A stretch of 64,000 nucleotides of DNA from Hydrogenobaculum sp. 3684 (GTDB lineage: Bacteria > Aquificota > Aquificia > Aquificales > Aquificaceae), in NCBI RefSeq assembly GCF_000213785.1, contig NC_015557.1:372001-436000 (forward strand), given 5' to 3'. Below, piece after piece: positions 1 to 8,669 of the stretch. Position numbers and translations under genes: made by a program. The first letter of the stretch is position 1, and each line of letters opens with the position of its first letter. Below the pieces are notes generated by a model. The model did no database searches. It had not been told where the DNA came from and saw only the letters and a list, made by a program, of their open reading frames with translations.

Positions 1-167
1 TTTTCGTTTAGTATTTTTACCAGCTCTTCAGGTGGTCTTGTGGAGTTGTTTGATAATATTTTAAAGTTTTTGGTTTTTAAAAAGCTTAAAAACGCTTTTG
101 AATCTTCAAAAAGGTTGAACTCTTTATCTTTTACCAATACACCATCTAAATCCACTAGTATTTTCAT
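1..167 (-). CDS. HAD-family phosphatase, NagD-like (N-terminal part only)
   Basis: The gene runs off the left edge, and only the first 55 codons are visible. Residues 6-11 read DLDGVL, the HAD motif I with the nucleophile and acid/base aspartates (D6, D8). Residues 39-44 read SNNSTR, the motif II typical of the NagD/HAD-IIA subgroup (p-nitrophenyl phosphatase, phosphoglycolate or nucleotide phosphatases). The family acts on small cytosolic phosphate esters; the substrate cannot be read from this fragment. It is divergent to the membrane-protein gene at 191, with 23 bp between the two start codons. Confidence 0.8.
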   Translation of the reverse strand, partial: MKILVDLDGVLVKDKEFNLFEDSKAFLSFLKTKNFKILSNNSTRPPEELVKILNE

Positions 168-178
168 AGAAAATAGTT

Positions 179-184
179 TACAAT
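179..184 (+). promoter_or_regulatory. -10 box TACAAT, leaderless type
   Basis: TACAAT lies 6 nt before the ATG at 191 and there is no Shine-Dalgarno sequence. Transcription would start at or next to the start codon. Confidence 0.45.
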
Positions 185-190
185 GTTTTT

Positions 191-613
191 ATGGAACTTG
201 TGGATATTTTTTATAAGAGAGCTATAATGTTTTGGAAAAGTTTTTTAGGTTTAATAACAATATCTTATATAGCGCTTTTGTTGTCTTACTTTATAATAAG
301 ATTGCCTATAAAACTTCCTCTTGAAATTAGGTTTTATTTGATTGGAGGGGAGATATTTTTGGGTATCATAGTGTTTTTCTTATCTTATTTTGTTAAAAAG
401 CAATACATACCTGTATCGATTCATGAGCCTTATTGGAGTTATAAAGCTATGAAAGGTTATTTCTGGCCTTATAGCATAGCTTCTGCTCCTTTTTTGTTTG
501 CTGGGATATTTTACCTTTTAGTGGCTGATTTGATAAGTTTAAGCGTGGGGTTTTTTATAAGCTTTTTACTTATTTTTTATCAAAAGCCCAAAAAAGGTGA
601 TATAATATACTAA
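191..613 (+). CDS. Small four-helix membrane protein of unknown function
   Basis: I do not recognise a family for this 140-residue protein. It has about four hydrophobic segments, near residues 14-34, 49-68, 95-112 and 113-130, so it is an inner-membrane protein. The conserved-looking middle loop (EPYWSYKAMKGYFWPYS) is aromatic-rich. The start is supported by a TACAAT box 6 nt upstream. The gene ends 21 nt before the YdcH-like gene, but that gene has its own promoter and Shine-Dalgarno site, so an operon is uncertain. Confidence 0.6.
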   Translation: MELVDIFYKRAIMFWKSFLGLITISYIALLLSYFIIRLPIKLPLEIRFYLIGGEIFLGIIVFFLSYFVKKQYIPVSIHEPYWSYKAMKGYFWPYSIASAPFLFAGIFYLLVADLISLSVGFFISFLLIFYQKPKKGDIIY

Positions 614-634
614 CATCAAGCTGGAGGTTTTAAT

Positions 635-868
635 ATGGATAGAAAAGCTATTGAAGAAAAGTTATACAAAGAAGATCATCATTATAGGCATTTAAAGGAC
701 AAACACGATGAACTAGACAAAGAAATAATGAAAATGGAAAAGCACCATCCTATGACTTATGATTTGGAACTTCAAATAGAAGCTCTCAAAAAAGAAAGGC
801 TTAAATTAAAAGACGAAATGGAGTTAATTGTTGTAGAATATATGAAAAAGCATGGAGAAGTGGCATGA
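635..868 (+). CDS. DUF465/YdcH-like small coiled-coil protein
   Basis: This 77-residue, highly charged and almost wholly helical protein matches the pattern of the YdcH/DUF465 family: an HxxL..KHxELD.EI core followed by LK.ERLKLKDEM. The molecular role of the family is unknown. A good ribosome site (GGAGG, 8 nt before ATG) and a TATAAT box in the end of the upstream gene (about 600-605) suggest its own transcript. Its stop codon overlaps the leuD start (ATGA), so the two are translationally coupled. Confidence 0.75.
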   Translation: MDRKAIEEKLYKEDHHYRHLKDKHDELDKEIMKMEKHHPMTYDLELQIEALKKERLKLKDEMELIVVEYMKKHGEVA

Positions 869-1362
869 TTATAAAAGGTAGAATATGGAAGTTTAAAGAC
901 AATATAGATACAGATCAGATTATACCTGCAAGATATTTAAATACATCAGATCCTTTGGAGCTTGCATCTCACGTAATGGAAGACTCTGAAAAACCAAACT
1001 TTGCGAAAGAGCATCAAGAAGGTGATATCATAGTAGCTGGTAAAAATTTTGGTTCTGGCTCTTCTAGGGAACATGCTCCTATAGCTATAAAGTATGCTGG
1101 TGTACCAGTGGTGGTGGCTAAAAGCTTTGCAAGGATATTTTTTAGAAATGCAATAAACATAGGTCTTCCGATAGTAGAGTGCAAAGAAGCTGTAGATGAA
1201 GCTGAAGATGGAGATATTTTTGAAATAGACCTTGAAAATGGTATAGTAAAAAATGTTACAAAAAATAAAACCTATTCTTCTACTAAATTTCCAGAAGAGC
1301 TTATGGCTATACTAAGAGCTGGTGGGCTGATGGAATATGCAAAATCAAGATTATCTTCTTAA
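865..1362 (+). CDS. leuD: 3-isopropylmalate dehydratase small subunit
   Basis: LeuD is the swivelling domain of isopropylmalate isomerase; with LeuC it converts 2- to 3-isopropylmalate in leucine synthesis. At 165 residues it is the short LeuD/HacB type common in thermophiles. Visible family motifs are [14 protein letters not shown] near residue 12, [14 protein letters not shown] near 59 (substrate loop) and [12 protein letters not shown] near 89. leuC is not in the window, so the two subunits are encoded apart. The 3' end overlaps pyrE by 26 nt. A homoaconitase small subunit is the main alternative reading. Confidence 0.9.
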   Translation: MIIKGRIWKFKDNIDTDQIIPARYLNTSDPLELASHVMEDSEKPNFAKEHQEGDIIVAGKNFGSGSSREHAPIAIKYAGVPVVVAKSFARIFFRNAINIGLPIVECKEAVDEAEDGDIFEIDLENGIVKNVTKNKTYSSTKFPEELMAILRAGGLMEYAKSRLSS

Positions 1363-1891
1363 GTTAAAAGAACTTATAAAAAAATATTCTCTTTTGGTAG
1401 CAGATGAACCTAAGTTTAAACTAGTTTCTGGTAAGCTTAGTAAGTATTATATAGATTTAAAACAAGTTACCTTTGATCCAGAAGGCATATACATACTTGG
1501 CAACGTTTTGTATGATATGCTAAAACCTTTTGACGTTGATGCTGCAGGTGGACTTACGCTAGGAGCCGATCCTATGGCATATGCGGTTTCAATTATATCC
1601 TTTGAAAAAGGCAGGCCTATAAAACCTTTTGTAGTAAGAAAAGAGCCAAAAGATCACGGCATGGGTAAGCAAATAGAAGGTAAGCTAGAAAACGTTAAAA
1701 ATGTGGCTATATTAGAAGATGTATCTACTACAGGTGGGTCTTCTTTAAAAGCTGCAAACGTTTGCAAAAACGCTTCTTTGAACGTGGTAGGTATATTTAC
1801 CATCGTAGATAGAGAAGAAGGCGCCAAAGAAAATATAGAAAAGGAAGGTTTTAAATTTTATTCTGTGTTTAAATTATCTGAGCTTTTGTGA
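1337..1891 (+). CDS. pyrE: Orotate phosphoribosyltransferase
   Basis: PyrE transfers the ribose-5-phosphate of PRPP to orotate, giving OMP in pyrimidine synthesis. The PRPP-binding signature VAILEDVSTTGGSS lies near residues 123-136, and the flexible catalytic loop with VRKEPKDHGMGK near 95-106. The 184-residue length is normal. The ATG lies inside leuD, 26 nt before its stop, and the next gene starts on GTG overlapping the pyrE stop, so leuD-pyrE-tlyA appear to be one coupled message. Confidence 0.92.
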   Translation: MQNQDYLLKLKELIKKYSLLVADEPKFKLVSGKLSKYYIDLKQVTFDPEGIYILGNVLYDMLKPFDVDAAGGLTLGADPMAYAVSIISFEKGRPIKPFVVRKEPKDHGMGKQIEGKLENVKNVAILEDVSTTGGSSLKAANVCKNASLNVVGIFTIVDREEGAKENIEKEGFKFYSVFKLSELL

Positions 1892-2628
1892 AAAAAAGAC
1901 TAGATCTATTGTTGGTGGAAAAGGGCTTGGTTTCTTCTCGTGAGAAAGCTCAAGCTTTTATAATGGAGGGAAGGGTTTTTGTAAATGGTAAAGCTGTTTT
2001 AAAAGCTGGTACCCTTGTGCAAGAAGAAGATGGTATTGAGCTTTTAGGAGAAGAAAAATTTGTATCAAGAGCAGGCTATAAGCTCGAAAATGCCATAAAA
2101 GAGTTTGATGTGGATGTGTCTGAGAAAATATGCCTTGATATAGGATCTTCTACGGGTGGGTTTACGGATTGTCTTCTTCAATACGGTGCAAAATTGGTTT
2201 ATGCTGTAGACGTAGGGCATCTTCAAATGCATGAAAAGCTAAGAAAAGATCCAAGGGTGATGTTGTTTGAAGATACAGACATAAGAGTTTTTAAAAAGCC
2301 AGATGATATCGATTTTGATATTGTTACTGTAGATGTGTCTTTTATCTCTCTTAAGAAGATAGGAGAGTATATTAAAAATCTTTGCTCTTATTATACAAAA
2401 CTTCTTATGCTTGTAAAACCTCAATTTGAGCTTTCTCCAAAGCATCTAAAAAAAGGAATAGTAAAAGATGATAGTGCTAAAATGCTTGCTCTTGAAAGTG
2501 TCATATCTCATTTTGAATCTATAGGTTTTGAGCTTTTAGCATATACAAAAGCAAGACCAAAAGGTACCAAAGGAAACGAAGAATTTTTTACTTATTTCAT
2601 ATTAAAGGATTATAATAAGACAAAATGA
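1888..2628 (+). CDS. tlyA: TlyA-family rRNA 2'-O-methyltransferase
   Basis: An N-terminal S4 RNA-binding domain (residues 1-60, with RLDLLLVEKGLVSSREKA) precedes an FtsJ/RrmJ-type methyltransferase whose SAM motif is LDIGSSTGGFTD near residues 87-98. Members methylate rRNA cytidine 2'-O positions; some are annotated as hemolysin A. The start is GTG, overlapping the pyrE stop (GTGA). The 246-residue length fits the family. The stop overlaps the ATG of the PBP1A gene. Confidence 0.9.
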   Translation: MKKRLDLLLVEKGLVSSREKAQAFIMEGRVFVNGKAVLKAGTLVQEEDGIELLGEEKFVSRAGYKLENAIKEFDVDVSEKICLDIGSSTGGFTDCLLQYGAKLVYAVDVGHLQMHEKLRKDPRVMLFEDTDIRVFKKPDDIDFDIVTVDVSFISLKKIGEYIKNLCSYYTKLLMLVKPQFELSPKHLKKGIVKDDSAKMLALESVISHFESIGFELLAYTKARPKGTKGNEEFFTYFILKDYNKTK

Positions 2629-5096
2629 AAAACATACTTTCTTTTTTAGGTTTTTTTATAGTTGTTGTATTTGTGCTTTTAGGAGTATATGTTTATAGCG
2701 TAAGTATTGGGCTTCCAGATGTTAGAGCTTTAGAGAATTGGCATCCGCCGGAAGCGTCAATGGTGTATGACTCAAACGGTAAACTTATAGGTACGATAGG
2801 AGCTCAGAATAGGATTTATGTAACAATAGACAAAATACCTAAAATAGTTCAAGATGCTTTTGTTTCTGCTGAAGATAAGACTTTTTATCACAACATAGGA
2901 ATAGACCCAACAAGTATAATAAGGGCTTTAATAGTAGATTTAGAAAAGGGAAAGGCTGTAGAAGGCGGAAGCACTATAACCCAGCAACTGGCGAAAAACC
3001 TTTTCCTTACCCCTAAGAAGACAATATCAAGGAAGATAAAAGAAGCAATCCTTGCTATAGAGATAACTCATACTTTTCCCAAAAGCAAAATACTTGAAAT
3101 GTATCTCAACCAGATATATTTGGGGCATGGTGCCTTTGGTGTAGAAGCTGCATCGGAAACTTACTTTGGAAAACACGTTTGGCAACTAAGCCTTGATGAA
3201 GCTGCTCTTTTGGCAGGGCTTCCTAGGGCTCCTACAAAGTATGATCCATATATAAATCCAAACTTGGCTCTTCAGAGAAGAAACTACGTTTTGTATAGAA
3301 TGTATAAAGATGGCTATATTACGAAAGAAGAGTACCTTAAAGCCTCTCAGAAACCTATTGTTTTAAACAAACATACAAACCCCATCACCAATAGCGATTA
3401 TTTCGTTAGTTTTTTAAAAGATTATATGTATAGAAATTTTCCCGATCTTATTTATCAAGGTGGATTAAAAATTTATACCACTTTAAATGAAACGCTTCAG
3501 CAAGCAGCGGAAAATGCTGTTAGAAACCAAATATTGTATATATCTAAACTAGAACATTATCCAGTTCTACCTTGGTCTATTACCGATACTATAGCAAAAT
3601 TTAAGGCTCAAAAAATAGATCTTAAGAAATCCAGGTATTATATAGGTTTTGTTAAAAGCATAAAAAATAATCAGGCAAATATAGATATAAACGGCACAGA
3701 GGTCACAGCTAAAATTTTCCCCGGTATAAACGCTGGCGAGTACGTAATGGTAGAACTTTCACGCACCACAAGTATGCCACGATCTACAAGTATGCCACGC
3801 CCCAATAACGGATTTAATGCAAAGATAATACCACAGCTTCAATCGGCTTTGGTTAGCATGAACGTGCACAACGGTGCTATATTGGCTTTGGTGGGTGGGT
3901 ACTCTTATCAGCTTTCTTCTTACAATAGAGCAGTTTATGCTTTAAGACAGACTGGTTCTGCTATAAAACCTATAGTTTATCTATCAGCCTTGATGAAAGG
4001 CTATACTCAGATAACCGAGATAGACGCTACGCCTCATGCTTATAAAGATCCGTCTGCCCCTGGTGGATTTTGGACACCTAGAAATTATGAGGGAGAGAGT
4101 TTTACTACAATTACCTTGAGAAGGGCTTTGGCTTACAGCGTTAATACTGCGAGTGTTAATCTTTTGGCCCAGGTGGGTTTTGATCTACCGATATCTTTAG
4201 CAGCAAAGGTGGGTATAAAACTTCCTCCTTATTATTCTATGGTGCTTGGTAGCACAAGCGTTACTCCGCTTCAACTTACAAACATGTATCAAGCTTTTGC
4301 CAACTTAGGAACTTATTGTGAACCGTATTTTATAACAAAGATAGTAAACTCTCAAAACCAAGTGGTATATATAGGTCATCCAGTTTGCTACAACGTATTT
4401 CCAGCTCCTTACGATAGGGTCTTGATATCTATGTTAGAATACGTGGTAAAAGTGGGGACTGGCTATGCTGCCCATGTGTTGGGACCTTATATAGCTGGTA
4501 AGACAGGTACTACAAACCATTACGACGATGCTTGGTTTGAAGGCTTTTCCTCTGATGTAGTAACTGGTGTTTGGACTGGGTTTGATATAAGAAAAAGAAT
4601 AGGTCACAATATGGCTGGTGCTGCAGCATCGCTTCCTACTTGGATAAACTATATGAAAGAAGCACTAAGCATATATCCGGAAAAGCCGTTTCCTTTACCA
4701 GATGGGGTAGAGTATGTGGAGATAGACCCAAAAACTCATTTAAGAGCTACTCCTTCTTGTCCCGGAGAGCCTATACTTTTTGTAAAAGGTACAGCACCAG
4801 AAACAACTTGTCAAAACGTTTCCTTGCCGGTTCTTCAAAGTTTAAACCCAAATCAACCTCAAAACCCAGGAAGTCCTTTGCAACCTTTAAACAACAATTC
4901 CTCACAATCACAATTCGCACAGCCCAATTCCCAACCATCTCAGGGCACTGCATCACCTGCTAAGCCTTCAACAAATCCTAGCTCAAAAAATCCAAACAGT
5001 ATATTACCTAAGATAATACAAGAAATAAACAAAGAGACTAATAAAATAGATAACGAAACAAAAAATATAGATAAGGAGTTAAACAATGCTCGCTAA
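2625..5096 (+). CDS. mrcA: Penicillin-binding protein 1A, bifunctional glycosyltransferase/transpeptidase
   Basis: This class A PBP polymerises and cross-links peptidoglycan at the outer face of the inner membrane. In order it has an N-terminal membrane anchor (about 5-27), a GT51 domain with catalytic E83 in EDKTFYHN, and a transpeptidase domain with SAIK (S445, K448), SVN (505-507) and KTG (626-628). Residues 382-393 read [12 protein letters not shown] and are encoded by two tandem copies of the 18-bp repeat, placed in the linker between the domains and exactly on codon boundaries. The last 110 residues are a Pro/Asn/Gln/Ser-rich tail ending in a charged helix. The gene overlaps tlyA and hisF. 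Confidence 0.93.
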   Translation: MKNILSFLGFFIVVVFVLLGVYVYSVSIGLPDVRALENWHPPEASMVYDSNGKLIGTIGAQNRIYVTIDKIPKIVQDAFVSAEDKTFYHNIGIDPTSIIRALIVDLEKGKAVEGGSTITQQLAKNLFLTPKKTISRKIKEAILAIEITHTFPKSKILEMYLNQIYLGHGAFGVEAASETYFGKHVWQLSLDEAALLAGLPRAPTKYDPYINPNLALQRRNYVLYRMYKDGYITKEEYLKASQKPIVLNKHTNPITNSDYFVSFLKDYMYRNFPDLIYQGGLKIYTTLNETLQQAAENAVRNQILYISKLEHYPVLPWSITDTIAKFKAQKIDLKKSRYYIGFVKSIKNNQANIDINGTEVTAKIFPGINAGEYVMVELSRTTSMPRSTSMPRPNNGFNAKIIPQLQSALVSMNVHNGAILALVGGYSYQLSSYNRAVYALRQTGSAIKPIVYLSALMKGYTQITEIDATPHAYKDPSAPGGFWTPRNYEGESFTTITLRRALAYSVNTASVNLLAQVGFDLPISLAAKVGIKLPPYYSMVLGSTSVTPLQLTNMYQAFANLGTYCEPYFITKIVNSQNQVVYIGHPVCYNVFPAPYDRVLISMLEYVVKVGTGYAAHVLGPYIAGKTGTTNHYDDAWFEGFSSDVVTGVWTGFDIRKRIGHNMAGAAASLPTWINYMKEALSIYPEKPFPLPDGVEYVEIDPKTHLRATPSCPGEPILFVKGTAPETTCQNVSLPVLQSLNPNQPQNPGSPLQPLNNNSSQSQFAQPNSQPSQGTASPAKPSTNPSSKNPNSILPKIIQEINKETNKIDNETKNIDKELNNAR
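3768..3803 (+). repeat. 18-bp interspersed repeat, two tandem units inside PBP1A
   Basis: Unit 1 is ACAAGTATGCCACGATCT (3768-3785) and unit 2 is ACAAGTATGCCACGCCCC (3786-3803). Both are read in frame as TSMPR plus one residue. The preceding 18 bp end in a similar CACG block and may be a decayed third unit. Related units lie at 8619, 10356 and 58769. Confidence 0.85.
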
Positions 5097-5844
5097 GAGG
5101 ATTATACCGTGTCTTGATATAAAAGATGGTAGGGTGGTAAAAGGTATAAACTTTGTAGATTTAAAAGATGCTGGGGACCCAGTGGAAAATGCAATTGTTT
5201 ATGAAGAGCAAAAAGCTGATGAAATAGTGTTTTTAGATATAACAGCCTCTTACGAAAATAGAGATACGGTGGTAGATTTGGCAAAAAGAGTAGCTCAAAA
5301 TATCTTCACCCCTTTTACCATAGGAGGCGGGATAAGAACCTTAGATGATATAAGAAAACTTCTAGAAGCCGGTGCCGATAAAGTATCTATAAACTCAGCT
5401 GCCGTTAAAAACCCTCAGCTTATCTACGAGAGTGCAAGAAAGTTTGGCTCTCAGTGCATAGTGGTGGCGATAGACGCAAAACATGCAGAAGATGATACTT
5501 GGCATGTTTACATAAACGGTGGTAGAGTAAATACACATTTAAACGCTATAGAATGGGCTAAACAAGTAGAATCTCTTGGGGCTGGTGAGATTCTTCTAAC
5601 ATCTATAGATAAAGACGGTACAAGATCAGGCTACGATATAAAACTAACAAATCTTATATCAAAAGCTGTAAATATACCAGTTATAGCCTCTGGTGGGGCT
5701 GGTAGAAAAGAGCATTTCTTAGAAGCTTTTAAGCTAACTGAAGCAAGCGCTTGCTTAGCGGCTTCTATATTTCACTTTAAAGAAATATCTATACCAGAGT
5801 TAAAGGCTTATTTGAAAGAAAATAACGTGCATGTTAGAGTATAA
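5086..5844 (+). CDS. hisF: Imidazole glycerol phosphate synthase, cyclase subunit
   Basis: HisF is the beta/alpha-barrel that uses ammonia from HisH to convert PRFAR to imidazole glycerol phosphate and AICAR in histidine synthesis. The catalytic aspartates D11 ([12 protein letters not shown]) and D130 (VVAIDAK) are present, as are the phosphate-binding loops GGGIR (80-84) and ASGGAG. The 252-residue length is standard. The start lies inside the last 11 nt of the PBP1A gene, and no other his gene is nearby. Confidence 0.95.
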   Translation: MLAKRIIPCLDIKDGRVVKGINFVDLKDAGDPVENAIVYEEQKADEIVFLDITASYENRDTVVDLAKRVAQNIFTPFTIGGGIRTLDDIRKLLEAGADKVSINSAAVKNPQLIYESARKFGSQCIVVAIDAKHAEDDTWHVYINGGRVNTHLNAIEWAKQVESLGAGEILLTSIDKDGTRSGYDIKLTNLISKAVNIPVIASGGAGRKEHFLEAFKLTEASACLAASIFHFKEISIPELKAYLKENNVHVRV

Positions 5845-5858
5845 TTTATCTTATAAAA

Positions 5859-6440
5859 CTACGTTCTCATTGATACAAAAGCTTTTATAAACTCTTCAGC
5901 GTTTTTTAATTCGAGTTCTCTATTCCAGATTTTTAATTCTGCTCCAGATGTGCTTATTATAGCAATTTTTGAAAAGCCAAAGATTCTACCTAAAAGGCTT
6001 TGTTTTAACACTATGTTTGATATTTTATCAAGGCTATAATCGATTACGTTGTTGCCCCAAGTCCCATAAGCTAAAATGAGTCTTTTGTTTGTGATAAAAA
6101 GCTTTGTGGTTTTCTTTAAAACATAAGGCTTTATCAACATAGATAAGCTAAAGCTTAAAGCGTATAAAAATACCAAGAAGAATAGGCTTATATCTTTGGC
6201 AACTAATACCAATATGCTTATTATAAGACCGATTACACCTATCAATGTGGCTTTGATGATTTCCTTTATGTATACCATCTCTCCTTCTACTATTATATGT
6301 TCATCCTCGGTTAGGTATTTTTGAATTAGTTTTTCTTTATTTCCTAATTTTATTTTTATAGCATTTATTGTTATTACTAAAAGCCAATATACTAAAAGTA
6401 TGCCAAAGGCCAAAGACACTATTGAATGATTTTTTTCCAT
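5859..6440 (-). CDS. Membrane protein with bacterial PH domain (YdbS-like)
   Basis: The protein has 193 residues. A hydrophobic segment near 10-27 is followed by two more between about 64 and 100, then a bacterial PH (bPH2-type) domain with LFITNKRLILAYGTWGNNVIDYSLDKI, the usual first strands of that fold. The role of the domain in bacteria is poorly known; membrane-associated YdbS/YdbT-like proteins are the nearest described relatives. The gene is convergent with hisF and 12 nt downstream of the CopD-like gene on the same strand, so the two may be co-transcribed. Confidence 0.65.
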   Translation of the reverse strand: MEKNHSIVSLAFGILLVYWLLVITINAIKIKLGNKEKLIQKYLTEDEHIIVEGEMVYIKEIIKATLIGVIGLIISILVLVAKDISLFFLVFLYALSFSLSMLIKPYVLKKTTKLFITNKRLILAYGTWGNNVIDYSLDKISNIVLKQSLLGRIFGFSKIAIISTSGAELKIWNRELELKNAEEFIKAFVSMRT

Positions 6441-6452
6441 AAAACAATTTTA

Positions 6453-6902
6453 TCACATGTTATATCTCAAAGCGCTTGCTAGAAAAACTATACCAAGACT
6501 TAAAATTAAATTTAATATACCTAGTATTCTTGTTATTTTTGCATATTTTTTAGAGTTTTTGGCTTTTGGACTAAAATAAAAATCATGAAGAATTGATATC
6601 AACACCACCAAAAAGAAAGTATGGATTTTAATTTGAAGCGTTTTTTGATATAGTGACTCCGGATGGAGTAATGAAGTATAAGGTACTGATAAAAAATGCA
6701 TGTTTAAAAGACCTGTTATGAAAAGCGTCGGAAGACCTATTAGAGTACCTATGTTGCTAAATCTTTTTCCTATGTTTTGAAAAGCTTCATCTTTGAAAGG
6801 GGTTCTTCTTATATAAGGAGAAGATACAAACACCATAAATAGCATACCACCTACCCACAAGCAAGCAAATGTTATATGTATAAAAAGTATAAAAACATTC
6901 AT
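6453..6902 (-). CDS. CopD-like four-helix membrane protein
   Basis: The protein has four hydrophobic helices and the FIHITFACLWVGGMLFMVFV start typical of CopD/DUF2269-type proteins, with histidines in the first and later helices that could bind haem or copper. I place the start at 6902. An ATG at 6965 would give 170 residues, but it sits inside a hairpin that looks like the rplI operon terminator (6958-6974). The 21 extra residues there are polar and unlike the family. Function is inferred from the fold only. Confidence 0.6.
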   Translation of the reverse strand: MNVFILFIHITFACLWVGGMLFMVFVSSPYIRRTPFKDEAFQNIGKRFSNIGTLIGLPTLFITGLLNMHFLSVPYTSLLHPESLYQKTLQIKIHTFFLVVLISILHDFYFSPKAKNSKKYAKITRILGILNLILSLGIVFLASALRYNM

Positions 6903-6957
6903 AAGTAAATGATAACTTATGTATTTATAAAAATCTATGATATTGTTATTGTAAGAA

Positions 6958-6974
6958 GCTGGCATAAAGCCAGC
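6958..6974 (-). terminator. Hairpin after rplI, likely operon terminator
   Basis: On the minus strand, GCTGGC-N5-GCCAGC forms a perfect 6-bp stem starting 10 nt after the rplI stop, followed by a T-rich tract (TTCTTAC). It is a modest intrinsic terminator for rpsF-ssb-rpsR-rplI. Confidence 0.55.
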
Positions 6975-6983
6975 AAAGGATGT

Positions 6984-7433
6984 TTATTTTGATTCTTCTT
7001 GAACATTTACTTTTACACTAGCGTATATGTCGTTGTGTAGTCTAACTTTTACGGTATATAAACCTAAGTTTTTAATGGGTGAACTTATTATGATCTGCTT
7101 TTTGTCTACGTTAAAGCCTTTTTCGTTAAGAGCTTTGGCGATGTCTGAAGTGGTTATAGCACCAAAGAGTTTACCATTTTGACCTACCGGTTTTCTAATG
7201 GTTATTTCTGCACCATCGAGCTTTTTGGCTAACTCTTGAGCTTGAGCTCTTATTTTTTCAAGTTTTCTGGCTTTTTGGGAAAGTATGCTTTGGATATGTT
7301 TTATGTTGCCCTCTGTGGCTGGCAATGCCAGTTTCCTTGGTATTAGGTAGTTGTTGGCAAAACCATCTCTTACAGTTATGATATCTCCAAAGCTTCCACG
7401 TCCTTCCAATTCTTCTAAAAGAATCACCTTCAT
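6984..7433 (-). CDS. rplI: 50S ribosomal protein L9
   Basis: L9 has two domains: an N-terminal rRNA-binding domain (MKVILLEELEGRGSFGDIITVRDGFANNYLIPRKLA) and, after a long helix, a C-terminal domain with a family-type KPVGQNGKLFGAIT segment. The 149-residue length is standard. It is the last gene of the rpsF-ssb-rpsR-rplI operon, 10 nt after rpsR, with an AGGAGG-like site before its ATG. Confidence 0.97.
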   Translation of the reverse strand: MKVILLEELEGRGSFGDIITVRDGFANNYLIPRKLALPATEGNIKHIQSILSQKARKLEKIRAQAQELAKKLDGAEITIRKPVGQNGKLFGAITTSDIAKALNEKGFNVDKKQIIISSPIKNLGLYTVKVRLHNDIYASVKVNVQEESK

Positions 7434-7443
7434 GATATCCTCC

Positions 7444-7665
7444 TTATACTACTACGTAAGGTAGCAAAGCAAGCTGTCTAGCCCTTTTTATTTCATTGGC
7501 TAGCTTTCTTTGATGTTTGGCACATACGAAAGTCATTCTTCTTGGAAGAATTTTGCCATGCTCAGACATAAACTCTCTTAGTTCGTTGTAGTTTTTGTAG
7601 TTTGGATCTCTTTTTTCCATGCAAAACTTGCAAACTTTAGCTTTTTTCATCTTAGTTTCCATCAT
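7444..7665 (-). CDS. rpsR: 30S ribosomal protein S18
   Basis: This small, basic S18 protein binds the platform of the 30S subunit with S6. It keeps the zinc-ribbon form CKFC near the N-terminus with a later CAKHQRK, and the family core [33 protein letters not shown]. The ATG at 7665 has GGAG 11 nt upstream and is preferred over the internal methionines. It lies between ssb and rplI. Confidence 0.97.
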   Translation of the reverse strand: MMETKMKKAKVCKFCMEKRDPNYKNYNELREFMSEHGKILPRRMTFVCAKHQRKLANEIKRARQLALLPYVVV

Positions 7666-7690
7666 ACTTCACACTCCTTTTTTAAAGTTT

Positions 7691-8149
7691 TTAAAATGGT
7701 ACGTCATCATCGTCTTCTAAGCTTTTTTCTATGTCAGACCTAATATTTTCTATACCGTTTATATCTTCATCATTGTAAAAGCCATAAGACAAATCTTCTT
7801 GCGTAGAAGGTTTATTTTGTGCTCCTTGTGGTCTTGAAATTATCTTAACGCTTTCGGCTACTATGCTTACTTTAGACATATTTTTACCATCTTGAGAAGT
7901 CCACCTATCTTGAGCGAGTCTTCCTTCTACAAGTATCATATAACCTTTTGATATTTGTGTAGATAGCCTATCAGCCAACGCTCCATAAGCTTTTACATCA
8001 AAATAGTGAGCTTCTTCTTTCCACTCGTTATTTACTCTGTAGCTTCTGTTGTAGGCTATGGATATATCAATTGTCTTGTTGCCAGACGGAAGTATCCTTA
8101 GTTCTGGGTCTTTTGTCAGTCTACCTATCAAAATAACTTTGTTTATCAT
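7691..8149 (-). CDS. ssb: Single-stranded DNA-binding protein
   Basis: An OB-fold SSB that coats single-stranded DNA in replication and repair. Residues 1-110 hold the OB domain (MINKVILIGRLTKDPELR... FDVKAYGALADRL... GRLAQDRW). A linker follows, then the acidic tip EDDDDVPF that recruits partner proteins. It is 152 residues long and lies between rpsF and rpsR, the classic arrangement. Confidence 0.96.
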   Translation of the reverse strand: MINKVILIGRLTKDPELRILPSGNKTIDISIAYNRSYRVNNEWKEEAHYFDVKAYGALADRLSTQISKGYMILVEGRLAQDRWTSQDGKNMSKVSIVAESVKIISRPQGAQNKPSTQEDLSYGFYNDEDINGIENIRSDIEKSLEDDDDVPF

Positions 8150-8161
8150 AAAATCTCCTAT

Positions 8162-8500
8162 TTATTGAGAAACTTTTTCCTCATTGGTTTCTTTGGATAG
8201 TATGTTTAACCATCTTATAACATCTTCGTTTATCTTGTAGTAAAAATCAAGGTCGTTTGGTAGTTGTGGATTAGTAGAAAATATTTTGAAGAAGTGGTAT
8301 CTTCCATGCCCAAATCCACTTATTTTATAGGCCAAATTTTTAGTACCCCAATCTTCTTCATGGACAATATTTCCACCTTTTTTGGCTATGAAGTCTTTCA
8401 CTTCATTTAGCTTTGTATTGTACTCATCCTCGGTAAGTGTGGGTTTAAACACCACCACACTTTCGTACATCCTCTGTGCACGATAATGTTTTGAGCTCAT
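8162..8500 (-). CDS. rpsF: 30S ribosomal protein S6
   Basis: S6 pairs with S18 on the 30S platform. The ferredoxin-like fold is visible in YESVVVFKPTLTEDEYNTKLNEVKDFI and the WGTKNLAYKISGFGHGRYHFF segment. The ATG at 8500 has AAGGAGG 5 nt upstream and is chosen over M11. It heads the operon. Confidence 0.96.
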   Translation of the reverse strand: MSSKHYRAQRMYESVVVFKPTLTEDEYNTKLNEVKDFIAKKGGNIVHEEDWGTKNLAYKISGFGHGRYHFFKIFSTNPQLPNDLDFYYKINEDVIRWLNILSKETNEEKVSQ

Positions 8501-8521
8501 AATACCTCCTTAAAATTAATC

Positions 8522-8550
8522 AAAGTTTAAAACTTTAAATAAATATTTTA
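8522..8550 (-). promoter_or_regulatory. rpsF promoter -10 and leader palindrome
   Basis: On the minus strand an extended -10 (TGG-TAAAAT, hexamer at 8545-8550) is followed by a leader containing the perfect palindrome AAAGTTT-N-AAACTTT (8522-8536), then the Shine-Dalgarno site. The palindrome could be a leader hairpin. I do not see the CCG-bulge motif known for S6:S18 autoregulation. Confidence 0.5.
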
Positions 8551-8618
8551 CCATATTTTTTTGTTTTAATATTATAAGTTTTGTATTTACGCTCTCATGA
8601 TATTATGTAAGAAATGCT

Positions 8619-8636
8619 ACAAGTATGCCACGGCCT
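8619..8636 (+). repeat. 18-bp interspersed repeat, single intergenic unit
   Basis: ACAAGTATGCCACGGCCT matches the PBP1A unit at 15 of 18 positions. It lies between rpsF and the 3' end of the AAA-ATPase-like gene, inside a 7-bp inverted repeat GAAATGC (8611-8617) / GCATTTC (8657-8663). Confidence 0.8.
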
Positions 8637-8669
8637 AGCACACTAGAGCGACAACATTGCATTTCAGTA

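Noticed and set aside
4640-4963. 107-codon ORF in another frame of the PBP1A tail
   Set aside because: It arises from the low-complexity Pro/Asn/Gln tail; no ribosome site.
6903-6965. 21-residue extension of the CopD-like protein
   Set aside because: Its ATG sits in the loop of the likely rplI terminator hairpin, and the residues do not fit the family start.
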